Below are positions 44,407-53,480 of a stretch of 64,000 bases of DNA, one piece after another. How positions within the stretch are numbered: the stretch's first letter is position 1; every line of letters begins with the position of its first letter. Below the pieces are notes generated by a model. That model was not told the DNA's origin. It made no database searches and was given only the letters and a program-made list of their open reading frames with translations. Origin of the DNA: Lentzea fradiae (GTDB lineage Bacteria; Actinomycetota; Actinomycetes; Mycobacteriales; Pseudonocardiaceae); contig NZ_FNCC01000006.1 in the NCBI RefSeq assembly GCF_900100955.1, positions 186,001 to 250,000 on the forward strand, given 5' to 3'. The position numbers and the translations under genes were made by a program.

Positions 44407-45847
44407 CGGGGCACGAGAACCCGTCGCGCGGCAGGGCGAGCGACGTCAGGTAGGCGTCGGAAACCTCGATGGTGCAGTCACTGCGGTCGTAGGTGCCGTG
44501 TCCCGCGCCTTCGTAGGTGACCAGCACGGTCGCGTGAGGTTGCTGGCGCCGAACGGAAACGGCCCACTCGTGCGGCGTCGACGGGTCGTACCTGTTGTTG
44601 AGCAGGAGGACCGGCACGGAGGTGCGCATGACGCCCGGACGTTGCGGGGTGCGCGCCTCCGGACTGCCGAGGCACCCGGTGATCGCGTTGTTCCCGCGCG
44701 CGGAACCGGCCGTGCGCGGGGAGATCCGCCTTTCCAGCCGGGTCAGGGCGTCGTACTCGGCATACGTCCGGACGCGGAAGTCCCTGTCGGCACAGGTGAT
44801 CGACCGCATCGGGGACGGGAACAACGACTCCGGCCCGTCCGCACTCTTGGTGGCGGCGGAAGAGGAGACGGTCTCGCGCAACGACAGCACCCACGTGCTG
44901 AGCTCGGCCCAGTCCGGCAGGTAGGCGATGGTGGTGAGGGTGTTGCCGAGGTCGTGCACGGTGAGCAGGGTCGCCGGGTCGTCCGGTGTGGCCAGTTCAC
45001 CGCGCGCAGCCTTGGCCATCAGGTCGTCCCACAGCGCCACGACGTCCTGCCCGTGCAAGGGGGACGACGGCGTGAGTTCGTTCCAGCGCCGCCATTCCTC
45101 GAACGAGTCGGCGGCGGCACGGGCGGCGGAGGCGACGTACTCGCGGGCGTTCACGCCTCGGTCCACCACCGAGTCGAGGACCATCGCGCGCACGGTGCCG
45201 CCGTGCAGCTCCGCGAGGCGCTGGCCGATGACGGTGCCGTAGGACAGGCCGTAGTAGCTGATCCGGGACTCGCCGAGGGCGCGGCGCAACGCGTCGACGT
45301 CCGCCACGACGTCGTCGGTGGACAGGTGGTCGATGATCGGGCCGGTGTGCCGGGCGCAGTCCTGGTGCAGGCGCTCGCCGTGCTCGCGGAGCCGCTCGAA
45401 CCCGGCCGCGTCGCCGGGGTGCGAACCGGGGCCGCCGAACACCAGGCCGGTCGAGCACCGCACCGGCTGGCTGCGCCCGATGCCGCGCGGGTCGAAACCG
45501 ACGACGTCGAACCGCGCCAGCACCTCGGGGCTGAACGTCCACCGGGCACCGAACGTGAAGCTCACACCGGACTCGCCGGGCCCGCCGGGGTTGACCACCA
45601 GCACGCCGATGCGGCGGGCGGGGTCGGTCGCGCGGTGGCGGGCCACGGCCATCTCGAACGTGCCGAGCCGCGGATCGCCGCGGTCGATCGGCAAAGTCAG
45701 TGTGCCGCAGTCGAAACCGGGCCTGTCCTCACAGGACGTCCACTTCAGCGGCGAGGGCGACGCGGTCGCCGGTGAGCCGGCGGTCAGGGACACGGCGGCG
45801 ATGGTCGCAGCGGCCCATCTGAGCGCCGTGGCACGCGGGGTTCTCAT
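44396..45847 (-). CDS. Secreted alpha/beta hydrolase (tripeptidyl aminopeptidase-like, TAP family)
   Basis: The 483-residue exported protein has a signal peptide through SPATA at about 30. The fold includes VLVVNPGGPGESGVSF and nucleophile SYYGLSYGTVIGQRLAEL with Ser in GLSYG. The TAP C-terminal domain near 400-470 has PVLLLNNRYDPSTPHEWA and YEGAGHGTYDRSDC, where Asp and His complete the triad. Streptomyces tripeptidyl aminopeptidases and related lipases and proteases share this layout. It is divergent from the response regulator at 45950, with about 100 bases between. Confidence 0.91.
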   Translation of the reverse strand: MRTPRATALRWAAATIAAVSLTAGSPATASPSPLKWTSCEDRPGFDCGTLTLPIDRGDPRLGTFEMAVARHRATDPARRIGVLVVNPGGPGESGVSFTFGARWTFSPEVLARFDVVGFDPRGIGRSQPVRCSTGLVFGGPGSHPGDAAGFERLREHGERLHQDCARHTGPIIDHLSTDDVVADVDALRRALGESRISYYGLSYGTVIGQRLAELHGGTVRAMVLDSVVDRGVNAREYVASAARAAADSFEEWRRWNELTPSSPLHGQDVVALWDDLMAKAARGELATPDDPATLLTVHDLGNTLTTIAYLPDWAELSTWVLSLRETVSSSAATKSADGPESLFPSPMRSITCADRDFRVRTYAEYDALTRLERRISPRTAGSARGNNAITGCLGSPEARTPQRPGVMRTSVPVLLLNNRYDPSTPHEWAVSVRRQQPHATVLVTYEGAGHGTYDRSDCTIEVSDAYLTSLALPRDGFSCPVTS

Positions 45848-45949
45848 GTGCCCGAACGATTCCGGCGGGGTGTTAAAGAGCCGGGTGGATGATGTTCAGG
45901 TTTCTTCTCGGGTCCGGGAACCCGCGTGCCGGGCTGGCATCATGCGCCC

Positions 45950-46645
45950 ATGTGCGCTCATGTCCTCGTCGTGGAAGACGAGCCGAGGCAGGCGGAGCTC
46001 ATCGGGCGGTACCTCGCCCGGGAGGGGCATTCGTTCGTGCTGGCCGGTGACGGCCGCACCGCGCTCGACCAGGTGCGCACGCGGCTGCCCGACCTCGTGG
46101 TCCTCGACCTGATGCTGCCGGGGGTGGACGGCTGGGACGTGTGCCGGGCGGTGCGCGCCGACCACCAGGACCTGCCGGTGCTGATGATCAGCGCGCGGGC
46201 GGCGGCCGACGACAAGCTGCTCGGGTTCGACCTCGGCGCGGACGACTACCTGGCCAAGCCCTACGACCCGCGCGAGCTGATGGCACGGGTGCGGGTCCTG
46301 CTGCGCAGGGCGGGCGGCGGGCCGGTGAGCAGGGTGCTGCGGGTCGGTGAGCTGGAGCTGGACCCGATGCGGCACGAGGTGCGGGTGCGCGGCCGGTCGG
46401 TGCCGTGCACCCCGGCCGAGTTCCGCATCCTGGCCACGCTCGCCGCGCAGCCGGGCCGGGTGTTCAGCCGTGCGCAGGTGCTGGAGGGCGCCTACGGCCT
46501 CGACGGGTTCATCTCGGAGCGCACGGTCGACGTCCACGTGCGCAACCTGCGCCGCAAGCTGGAGGAGGACCCGGCGGCGCCCGCGTACCTGGTGACCGTC
46601 TACGGCGTCGGCTACAAGCTGTCGGACGGCGGCGGTGAGGCGTAG
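45950..46645 (+). CDS. OmpR-family response regulator
   Basis: The protein has 231 residues. The receiver domain has the acidic pair EDE (11-13), phospho-accepting Asp in LVVLDLMLPG and Lys in DYLAKPYDPREL. The winged helix ends in VLEGAYGLDGFISERTVDVHVRNLRRKLEEDP and VTVYGVGYKLSD. ATG 45950 gives the usual AHVLVVEDEP opening. Its stop overlaps the kinase start by 11 bases. It heads an operon of kinase, lipoprotein, membrane-fusion adaptor and ABC transporter, whose expression it presumably controls. Confidence 0.94.
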   Translation: MCAHVLVVEDEPRQAELIGRYLAREGHSFVLAGDGRTALDQVRTRLPDLVVLDLMLPGVDGWDVCRAVRADHQDLPVLMISARAAADDKLLGFDLGADDYLAKPYDPRELMARVRVLLRRAGGGPVSRVLRVGELELDPMRHEVRVRGRSVPCTPAEFRILATLAAQPGRVFSRAQVLEGAYGLDGFISERTVDVHVRNLRRKLEEDPAAPAYLVTVYGVGYKLSDGGGEA

Positions 46646-48362
46646 GCCGCGCGGCCTGCTGGTCCTGCTGCTCATCGGGACGGTCCTGGTGTCCGCGTGC
46701 GCCATCGCCGCGACCGCGTGGCTGTCCGTGCAGAGCACCACCCAGACGCTGCGCGACGAGCAGGGACGCGACCACGAGGGCCTGGCCCGCTTCTACGACG
46801 CCCTGCTCGGCTTCGGCGCCACCCACCCGAGCTGGTCCGGTGTCGTGCCGCTGCTGGAGGAGCTGAGCGAGCAGACCGGTCTGCGAATCCGGCTCACCAC
46901 GCCGGACCGGGTGCTGATCGGCGGTGTGTTCGACTCCGGCGACCCCCGGTTCCCCGAGCAGCCCGCCGCCGTCATCGACCCGCTGAACGTCGACGTGTCG
47001 CTGCGGCCGGGAAGCCCGCAGGACCGGATCGACCCGCGCGCGGCCGGGCCGCTCCGACTGCAGGACGCCGAACGCGCGGTCACCCGTGCCAACGCGGAGG
47101 CGGACGTCGCGTGCGCCCGCGAGAAGGGCGAGGCCGCGGAGATCCGCACCACCGAGCCGGGCCGGTCGTACGCGTGGCCGGTCGTGGAGGGGTGCTGGGC
47201 CTCCGACCGCACCACGGCCGCGGAGGACCAGGCCACCGGCCTGCTCAACAGCTATCTGGAGCGATGCCAGGACGAGACCGGCGCACCCCGCCGTCCGGTG
47301 ACCCTCAGCCGTGACGGCGAGTTCGACTTCCTCGTGGTCGAGAGCGGCGTCGAAGCCATGCGGAAGTGCGTAGCGGTGGCGCGGCGCGCGCTGCTCAGCC
47401 CGTACGTCGCGCCGGCCGCGCTGCTGTTCGTGGCGGAGGACCCGGCGCCGTCGCGGACCGTCGTGGGCCTGCCCGCGGCGGGGGCCGCGCGGATCGCCCT
47501 GGCCGCGGCGCTGGTCCTGGTGCTCGCGGGACTCGTCAGCTACCTGCTGGCGGGGCGGGTGCTGCGGCCGCTGGCGGTGCTCACCTCGGCGTCGCAGCGG
47601 ATGCGCGCGGGCGACCTGTCCGCGCGGGCCGAGGTGCGGGCCCGGTGGGAGGTCGCCGAGCTGGCCGCCGCGTTCAACGACATGGCGGCGCACCTGGCGA
47701 GCGAGGAGGCGGTGCGCAAGAACCTCGTGAACGACGTCTCGCACGAGCTGCGCACCCCGCTCGCCACGATCCGCGGGTGGCTGGTCGCCGCCCAGGGCGG
47801 TGTCGCCGACCTCGACGACGAGCTGCTCCAGCTCCTGCTGGACGAGACGCTCGTGCTGCAACAGCTCGTGGACGACCTCCAGGAGCTCGCGGCGGCGGAC
47901 GCGGGTGAGCTGCGGCTGCGGCCGGAGGTCGTGGACGTCGCGGAGCTGGTGAGCCAGGTGGCCGCGGCGCACCGGGCCGAGGCCGAGGTGCCCGGCGACG
48001 GCCTGCTGACGGTCGTGGACCCGTTGCGGCTGCGGCAGGTCATCCGCAACCTCGTGGTGAACGCCGTGCAGCACACCCCGGAGGACGGCCGCGTCGTGGT
48101 GCGGGCGAGACGATCGGGGGACGAGGTCGTGATCGAGGTGGCCGACACCGGGCACGGCATCTCCGCCGAGGACCTGCCGCACGTGTTCGACAGGTTCTGG
48201 CGCGCCGACCGCTCCCGCACCCGTGCCACCGGCGGACGAGGGCTGGGCCTCGCGATCGTGAAGCACTACGTGGTCGCGCACGGCGGCACGGTCGACGTGT
48301 CCAGCGAGGTCGGCGCCGGCACCACCTTCGTCGTGCGGCTGCCGGCCAAGGAACCTGAATGA
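46635..48362 (+). CDS. Sensor histidine kinase (OmpR-type partner)
   Basis: The 575-residue protein has a membrane helix at about 8-28, an extracytoplasmic sensor region of some 250 residues, and a second helix around 290-310. A HAMP linker (LRPLAVLTSASQRMRAGDLSARAE) precedes HisKA with the phospho-His in DVSHELRTPLATIRGW. The HATPase carries NLVVNAVQHTPEDG, VADTGHGIS, and GRGLGLAIVKHYVVAHGG. The sensor region is large and unlike a common PAS or Cache sequence by eye. It starts at GTG. The downstream lipoprotein and ABC genes suggest it responds to an envelope-acting compound. Confidence 0.94.
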   Translation: MRRRPRGLLVLLLIGTVLVSACAIAATAWLSVQSTTQTLRDEQGRDHEGLARFYDALLGFGATHPSWSGVVPLLEELSEQTGLRIRLTTPDRVLIGGVFDSGDPRFPEQPAAVIDPLNVDVSLRPGSPQDRIDPRAAGPLRLQDAERAVTRANAEADVACAREKGEAAEIRTTEPGRSYAWPVVEGCWASDRTTAAEDQATGLLNSYLERCQDETGAPRRPVTLSRDGEFDFLVVESGVEAMRKCVAVARRALLSPYVAPAALLFVAEDPAPSRTVVGLPAAGAARIALAAALVLVLAGLVSYLLAGRVLRPLAVLTSASQRMRAGDLSARAEVRARWEVAELAAAFNDMAAHLASEEAVRKNLVNDVSHELRTPLATIRGWLVAAQGGVADLDDELLQLLLDETLVLQQLVDDLQELAAADAGELRLRPEVVDVAELVSQVAAAHRAEAEVPGDGLLTVVDPLRLRQVIRNLVVNAVQHTPEDGRVVVRARRSGDEVVIEVADTGHGISAEDLPHVFDRFWRADRSRTRATGGRGLGLAIVKHYVVAHGGTVDVSSEVGAGTTFVVRLPAKEPE

Positions 48363-48375
48363 CGTCTACTCAGGT
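48353..48375. repeat. Inverted repeat between kinase and lipoprotein genes
   Basis: ACCTGA and TCAGGT are separated by 11 bases, across the kinase stop. The TCAGGT half and following CTTC also appear as TCAGGTTTCTTC about 54 bases upstream of the response-regulator start (near 45896). They could be binding sites of that regulator or a weak attenuator. Confidence 0.45.
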
Positions 48376-48405
48376 CCTTCACATCCTTCGGGAAGTCTTG
48401 CCGCC

Positions 48406-48999
48406 ATGAGACTTCGGCACATCGCCCTGCTGCTGGCCGCGGTCGCGGTCGTCGCGGGATGCACCACCCGGCAGGAAGCACCGCCCAAGGTGGCGACGCT
48501 GGAGACCGGCCAGGCAGGCGCGCCCTCCGCGGCGGCCGAGTCGGCGAAGCAGACCTCCCGGCCGCGGTTCCGCCTCGACATGACCCCCGAGGAGCAGGAC
48601 CGGCTGTCCCATGCCTACGACAGCTGCCTGAACGAGCACATCGGGTTCACCTCACCGCCGCCGGGCAGCTCCTCCGACATGGCGCCCGCGCCGATGAGCG
48701 CAGAGGAGCAGCGCAAGTACGACGAGGTCGAGTCCTCCGGCGTCTGCCTCGACAAGAAGCCGTTGCCCGCCTGGGAGTACGACGTCGCCAACCCCGAGGC
48801 CGTCGACTTCGCGCAGAAGGTCGTCCGCTGCCTGCGCGACAAGGGCGTGCGGTACGTGGAGGTCGCGCCGGCCGCTCCTGGCGAGGACCGGGTGTCGCTC
48901 TCGCTGGGCGGTGAGCAGAACGACTCCGCGTCGATCTCCGAGGGCATGCGCCTGATCCCCCAGTGCGAGAAGGAACTCGCCGCGGGCGGCAGCCGATGA
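48406..48999 (+). CDS. Predicted lipoprotein of the transporter operon
   Basis: The 197-residue protein has a lipobox VAGC (Cys near 22) after a short hydrophobic start, then an Ala/Ser-rich linker. A mature domain follows with four Cys residues, in DSCLNEHIGF, SSGVCLDKK, RCLRDKGVRYVEV and IPQCEKELAAGG, spaced as if forming two disulfides. No family is recognised with certainty; small Cys-containing lipoproteins of this type often precede MacA-like adaptors in Actinobacteria. Its TGA overlaps the ATG of the adaptor gene (ATGA). A role in capturing the transported compound is plausible. Confidence 0.8.
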   Translation: MRLRHIALLLAAVAVVAGCTTRQEAPPKVATLETGQAGAPSAAAESAKQTSRPRFRLDMTPEEQDRLSHAYDSCLNEHIGFTSPPPGSSSDMAPAPMSAEEQRKYDEVESSGVCLDKKPLPAWEYDVANPEAVDFAQKVVRCLRDKGVRYVEVAPAAPGEDRVSLSLGGEQNDSASISEGMRLIPQCEKELAAGGSR

Positions 49000-50030
49000 G
49001 AGCACGCCGGCCGTGGCTCGTCACGGGCGCGGTGCTGGTCGTGGCGGGGGTGGTGGCGGTGGCCGGGCTGGTCCTCTCCCGCCAGCGCCCCGCCGACCCT
49101 CCCCCTGCCACCGTCGCCGCGCCGGAGCTGACCGAGCTGGTGCGCACCGACCTCACCAACAGCCTGACGTTGCAGGGGGTCGTCGGGCACGGGGCCAAGA
49201 CCACGTTCACCGGCCGCAAGGAGGGCACCGTCACCGCGCTGCCCGCGGCCGGGGCGACCGTGAGCCCCGGCGAGGCGCTGTACTCGGTGAACGCGAAGCC
49301 CGTGCCGCTGATGAAGGGCAAGCTGCCGCTCTACCGCAAGCTCGACCCCTCGGTCCCGCCCGGCCCGGACGTCGCGCAGCTCAACGACGCCCTGCGGGCG
49401 CTGGGGTACGTGACCGGCCGTGGCGAGAAGTACGGCACCGAGACCGAGGCCGCGGTGAAGCGCTGGCAGAAGAAGCACGGCCTGGAGCAGACCGGTGCGC
49501 TCGACGTCGGTGACGTCGTGTTCCTCCCGGACGCCGTGCGCATCGCCGCCGTCACCGGGCAGGTCGGCGGCTCCGCGACGACGGCGCTGTTCTCCTACAC
49601 CTCGACCGCCCGCGGCATCACCGCCGAGATCGACCCCGCGAAGGTCGACGTGGCGACGCTGAAGCCCGGTGCCGCCGCGACCGTGCGGCTCCCCGGTGGC
49701 CGTGAGGTGCCCGGCACGCTCGGCGAGCTGACCACCACCGGCGAGGAGGGCAAGGAGACGCAGGCGGTCAGCGTCGTCGTCGAGCAGCTCGACGGCGTCG
49801 ACAGCGGCCCCGTCGTGGTCCGGGTGGTCACCGAGAGCCGCACCGGCGTGCTCGCGGTGCCGGTGACGGCGCTGCTCGCGCTGAGCGAAGGCGGCTACGC
49901 GCTGGAGGTGGCGGACCCGGCGGGCACGACGCGGCTGGTGCCGGTGCGCACCGGGCTGTTCGCGGGTGAGCTCGTCGAGATCACCGGTGACGGCCTGGAA
50001 GCGGGCATGAAGGTGGTGCGGGCGGCATGA
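48996..50030 (+). CDS. MacA-like efflux adaptor with peptidoglycan-binding domain
   Basis: The 344-residue protein has one N-terminal membrane helix (about 8-27). A lipoyl/hairpin-like region (TLQGVVGHGAKTTFTGRKEGTVTALPAAGATVSPGEALYSV) is followed by a PG_binding_1 domain near 110-165 (LNDALRALGYVTGRGEKYGTETEAAVKRWQKKHGLEQTG) and a beta-barrel end. The peptidoglycan-binding insert is common in actinobacterial adaptors, which lack an outer membrane channel. It is followed by an ATPase and a permease with ATGA overlaps, forming a MacAB-type transporter. Confidence 0.9.
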   Translation: MRARRPWLVTGAVLVVAGVVAVAGLVLSRQRPADPPPATVAAPELTELVRTDLTNSLTLQGVVGHGAKTTFTGRKEGTVTALPAAGATVSPGEALYSVNAKPVPLMKGKLPLYRKLDPSVPPGPDVAQLNDALRALGYVTGRGEKYGTETEAAVKRWQKKHGLEQTGALDVGDVVFLPDAVRIAAVTGQVGGSATTALFSYTSTARGITAEIDPAKVDVATLKPGAAATVRLPGGREVPGTLGELTTTGEEGKETQAVSVVVEQLDGVDSGPVVVRVVTESRTGVLAVPVTALLALSEGGYALEVADPAGTTRLVPVRTGLFAGELVEITGDGLEAGMKVVRAA

Positions 50031-50734
50031 CCGAGGTCCTGGTGCTGACCGATGTCAGCAAGGTCCACCCCGGTGGCGTCACCGCGCTCGACTCGGTGTC
50101 CCTGCGGGTCCGGCGCGGCGAGATGCTCGCCGTCGTCGGCCCGTCGGGGTCGGGCAAGTCGACGATGCTGCACGTCATGGGGACGCTCGACCGCCCGTCG
50201 TCCGGCGACGTCGAGGTGGACGGACGGCGTATCGCCGACCTGCCGGACCGGGCGCTCTGCGCGTTGCGGGCACGGCGGATCGGGTTCGTGTTCCAGCAGT
50301 TCCACCTCACCGAAGGCGTGACGGCGCAGGAGAACGTGGCCACCGCGTTGCTCTACGCGGGGCTGCCACCGGCCCTCCGGCGCACCCGCGCGCTGGAGGC
50401 GCTCGACCGCGTGGGTCTCGGCCACCGCGCACACCACCACCCGCACCAGCTCTCCGGTGGTGAACGGCAACGGGTAGCCATCGCGCGGGCCATCGCCGGT
50501 GACCCCGCGATCGTCCTGGCCGACGAGCCGACCGGCGCGCTCGACACCGCGAACGGCCAGGGCGTGGTCGAGCTGCTGCGGGACCTCAACCGCGACGGCG
50601 CGACCATCGCCGTCATCACCCACGACCGCGACCTCGCCGCCTCGCTGCCCCGCCGCGTGGAGCTGCGGGACGGCCGGATCGTGGCGGACGTGCGCGCCGC
50701 GGAGCAGACCGTGCGGCTGGGGGTCGCGCGATGA
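50027..50734 (+). CDS. ABC transporter ATP-binding protein (MacB/LolD type)
   Basis: The 235-residue ATPase has Walker A GPSGSGKSTMLH, Q-loop in FVFQQFHL, signature LSGGERQRVAIARAI and Walker B IVLADEPTGALD, with the switch His in VITHDRDLA. Its sequence falls in the MacB/LolCDE group, whose transporters move peptides, lipoproteins or toxins across the envelope without a classical transport channel. Both ends overlap neighbours by four bases (ATGA), so stoichiometric translation with the adaptor and permease is expected. Confidence 0.95.
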   Translation: MTEVLVLTDVSKVHPGGVTALDSVSLRVRRGEMLAVVGPSGSGKSTMLHVMGTLDRPSSGDVEVDGRRIADLPDRALCALRARRIGFVFQQFHLTEGVTAQENVATALLYAGLPPALRRTRALEALDRVGLGHRAHHHPHQLSGGERQRVAIARAIAGDPAIVLADEPTGALDTANGQGVVELLRDLNRDGATIAVITHDRDLAASLPRRVELRDGRIVADVRAAEQTVRLGVAR

Positions 50735-51939
50735 GCGACGACCTGACCAGGCCCGTCCGGCTGCGCCCGCTCGACCTGCTCCGGCTCGGCGCGGGCGGGC
50801 TGCGCACCCGGCCGTTGCGGGCTTTCCTGTCCGCGCTCGGCATCGCGGTCGGCATCGCCACGATGGTGGTGGTCGTCGGCATCCCCGCGTCCGGGCGGCT
50901 CGCCCTGGACCGCGAGCTGTCCGCCCTGGGCGTGAACCTGCTGCTGGCCCAGGCGAAGTTCGACGAACGCACGCAGCGGCTCCCGCCAGTGCCGGAGGAG
51001 GCCGACGCGATGGTCGCCCGGATCGGCCCGGTGACCGCCGCGGCGGCGGTGGCGAACACCTCCGCCTCGATCCGGCGGACCGACGCCGTGCCGCCCGAAC
51101 GCGGGTCCGGCATCACGGTGCTCGCCGCGCGTCCCGGCCTGATGCCGGTCATCGGCGCGGGCGTCGCCTCCGGGGAGTTCCTGACCGAGACGTCGTCCGC
51201 GCTGCCCGTCGTGGTGCTCGGCGACAAGGCCGCGACCCTGCTCGGCATCACCGACGTCTCCCGGCAACGGCCGGTGGTGTGGATCAACGACCGCTGGTTC
51301 ACCGTGACCGGGGTCCTCGCCCCCGCGCCGCTCGCCCCGGAGGTCGAACGGGCCGCGCTCGTCGGCTGGCAGGCCGCCAAGACGTGGCTGGGCTTCACCG
51401 GGCACCCCACGACCGTCTACGTCCGTGCCGCGGAGAGCCAGGTCGAGCAGGTGCGGAAGGTCCTGGCGGCCACGGTGTTCGCCGAGAGGCCCAGCTCGGT
51501 CGTGGTGAGCAGGCCCTCGGACGCGCTGGCGGCCAAGCGGATCACCGACACCGCGTTCTCCGGCCTGTTCCTCGGCCTCGCCGGGGTCGCGCTGCTCGTC
51601 GGCGGGGTGGGCGTGGCGAACACGATGGTCGTGTCGGTGCTCGAACGCCGCCGGGAAATCGGCCTGCGCCGTGCCCTCGGCAGCACCAGGGGCCAGGTGC
51701 GCGGGCAGTTCCTGACCGAGTCGGCGCTGCTGTGCCTGGGCGGCGGGCTGGCGGGAGTGCTGCTCGGGACGCTCGGCACCGTCGGCTACGCGCTGTCGCG
51801 CGGCTGGCCCGCCGACATCCCGCCCGCCGCGCTCGGGCTGGGTGTCGGGGGCGCGTTGCTGATCGGCGTGCTCGCGGGGCTCTACCCGGCGGTGCGCGCG
51901 TCGCTCCTCACCCCGACGGAGGCGCTCGCGACGCCGTGA
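50731..51939 (+). CDS. ABC transporter permease (MacB/FtsX type)
   Basis: The 402-residue protein has helix 1 at about 30-50, a large extracytoplasmic domain (60-270) and three C-terminal helices (about 280-400) with FtsX-like sequence ANTMVVSVLERRREIGLRRALGSTRGQVRGQFLTESALL. This is the MacB permease layout. Together with the ATPase and adaptor it forms a mechanotransmission-type efflux pump, under control of the upstream two-component system. The substrate is unknown. It is the last gene of the operon; the next gene converges on it. Confidence 0.94.
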   Translation: MSDDLTRPVRLRPLDLLRLGAGGLRTRPLRAFLSALGIAVGIATMVVVVGIPASGRLALDRELSALGVNLLLAQAKFDERTQRLPPVPEEADAMVARIGPVTAAAAVANTSASIRRTDAVPPERGSGITVLAARPGLMPVIGAGVASGEFLTETSSALPVVVLGDKAATLLGITDVSRQRPVVWINDRWFTVTGVLAPAPLAPEVERAALVGWQAAKTWLGFTGHPTTVYVRAAESQVEQVRKVLAATVFAERPSSVVVSRPSDALAAKRITDTAFSGLFLGLAGVALLVGGVGVANTMVVSVLERRREIGLRRALGSTRGQVRGQFLTESALLCLGGGLAGVLLGTLGTVGYALSRGWPADIPPAALGLGVGGALLIGVLAGLYPAVRASLLTPTEALATP

Positions 51940-51943
51940 GCCG

Positions 51944-52546
51944 TCACCAGTCGCTGCCGGGTGGCCGCAGGTCCGAGAAGCGGACGGCACCGCGGATCAC
52001 GGCTTCTCCCGTTTCCAGCGAGTAGTAGCCCTCGTGCTCCGCCTTCTTGACCAGCTTGCCGATCTCGCGGTCGGACAGCTCCAGCGCGTCCTCCTCGCGC
52101 AGCCGGTCGAGCTGGTCGTTGGTCGCCGCGACGATGGCGGTGCCCAGCAGACCGCCGATCATCGTGCCGGACCGCGTCGCGCGGCGTCCGCCGGAGACGA
52201 CGAGGTCGCCGAAACCCAGCTGCCGCAACCGGTCCGCCTCGCGCTGACCGGCGCGGGCGCCCTTGTACGCCACCAGTGCGAGGGCGCCCGCGGCGGCGGT
52301 GCCCGCGACGACCGCCGCCTTCTTCAGACGCGCCTTGCGCACCGCCTGCCTGCCCGGCGCGTAGATGACGGCGGGGTTGCGCAGACCCGGCAGGTCGACG
52401 GTGAACAGCGGGACCACGTCCGCAGAGGACAGATCGAGCTCTCCGTCCGCGGGCACCGCCACCGTGTAGTAGGCGCCGATGTCGTCGTCACGCGACACCT
52501 GGTGGCCGGAGCCGGACTTCTCCAGTCTGAGCAGGAACTCTCTCAT
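51944..52546 (-). CDS. Hypothetical protein with central hydrophobic segment
   Basis: The 200-residue protein has an N-terminal beta-rich part (MREFLLRLEKSGSGHQVSRDD, then YYTVAVPADGELDLSSADVVPLFTVDLP) and a hydrophobic stretch at about 75-100 (KAAVVAGTAAAGALALVAYKG). A C-terminal part follows with a second weak hydrophobic stretch (MIGGLLGTAIVAA) and LVKKAEHEGYYSLETGEAVI. No family was recognised. A GTG four codons earlier could also be the start. It follows the unknown membrane protein gene by 29 bases on the same strand, so they are probably co-expressed. Confidence 0.65.
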   Translation of the reverse strand: MREFLLRLEKSGSGHQVSRDDDIGAYYTVAVPADGELDLSSADVVPLFTVDLPGLRNPAVIYAPGRQAVRKARLKKAAVVAGTAAAGALALVAYKGARAGQREADRLRQLGFGDLVVSGGRRATRSGTMIGGLLGTAIVAATNDQLDRLREEDALELSDREIGKLVKKAEHEGYYSLETGEAVIRGAVRFSDLRPPGSDW

Positions 52547-52575
52547 CCCATTGTCCACGATCGCCTCCCGCGGCT

Positions 52576-53316
52576 CTAGAAGTTCGAGTCGAAGCCGAGT
52601 CCTGAAGGGTCTTGCGCGTCTCCGCCCACCGGAGAACCGTCCACGTACGCGTCGTAGATCCGGGTGATGTCGGCCGGGAGGTGCCCGGCTCCGCCGACAC
52701 CCTGCAGCCACTCCTCCAGCGGACGGCCGCTGCTCGCGTGGTCGGTCGCGATGTGCCGGTAGAACGCGTACGCGAGACTCCCGACGACCACACCGCCGAC
52801 ACCCGCGGCGGCTGTCTCCACCCGGCGCCACCGCCATTCCCGTTCGATGTCGCGCCACCAGTCGTGCGAGTACCACCCGCGTGGCACCAGCCGGCCGCGG
52901 ACCTGCCCTCCCGGGAAGTGGTGCGGCGTCTCCTCGGACGCCGTCGGCGACGCGACCAGCCTCCGTCCGCCGTCGAGCGCCTCGATGCGGTGCTCGATGC
53001 GGCCTGCCAGGTTCCGGTAGGACATCCCCGGAGGTTCCTCGGCGGTGACGCCACCGAGCTCGTTGGCCGCGTGGATCTGGTTCCTCGCGAGGAACAGCTC
53101 TTCCCGCACGACCTCGTCGGCACGCTCACCCGCCGGGTTCTGGTCCACGACCTCCTCGGCGATGCGAAGGGCCTCGCGCACGTCGTCGAGAACCGTTTCC
53201 CTGATCCCGCGGTGGCCGCCTTCGGACAACGCGGCCTCGGCGGCGTCGAGCTGCTTCTGCAGCTGGGCGAGGCGGCGCAAGGTCTCCTCGTTCTTCGGTG
53301 AAGAGGAATCGATCAT
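52576..53316 (-). CDS. Hypothetical membrane-anchored protein
   Basis: The 246-residue protein begins with two coiled-coil-like helices (LRRLAQLQKQLDAAEAALSE and VREALRIAEEVVDQNPAGER), then an Arg/Trp-rich basic stretch (WWRDIEREWRWRRVE), one membrane helix (about 178-196, GVGGVVVGSLAYAFYRHIA) and an acidic, Asp/Gly-rich tail after it. Nothing in it matches a family I know. The arrangement suggests a cytoplasmic coiled coil tethered to the membrane. It is transcribed with the gene at 51944 and divergent from the sigma factor at 53481, but no functional link is visible. Confidence 0.68.
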   Translation of the reverse strand: MIDSSSPKNEETLRRLAQLQKQLDAAEAALSEGGHRGIRETVLDDVREALRIAEEVVDQNPAGERADEVVREELFLARNQIHAANELGGVTAEEPPGMSYRNLAGRIEHRIEALDGGRRLVASPTASEETPHHFPGGQVRGRLVPRGWYSHDWWRDIEREWRWRRVETAAAGVGGVVVGSLAYAFYRHIATDHASSGRPLEEWLQGVGGAGHLPADITRIYDAYVDGSPVGGDAQDPSGLGFDSNF

Positions 53317-53480
53317 CGCGGAACCTCCTCGTGCGCCAACGGTTTCAGGCTACGCGGGTGGTACGGGGACAGCAGGTCATGATCGGGTCGTGGCATTCGG
53401 AATCCTGATGCGGTCCCTCTCACCTGAGAAGTTCGGGAAGAGGGCGCAACCTTCCGTCCGGGACAGGGCGTTACCTCCCC

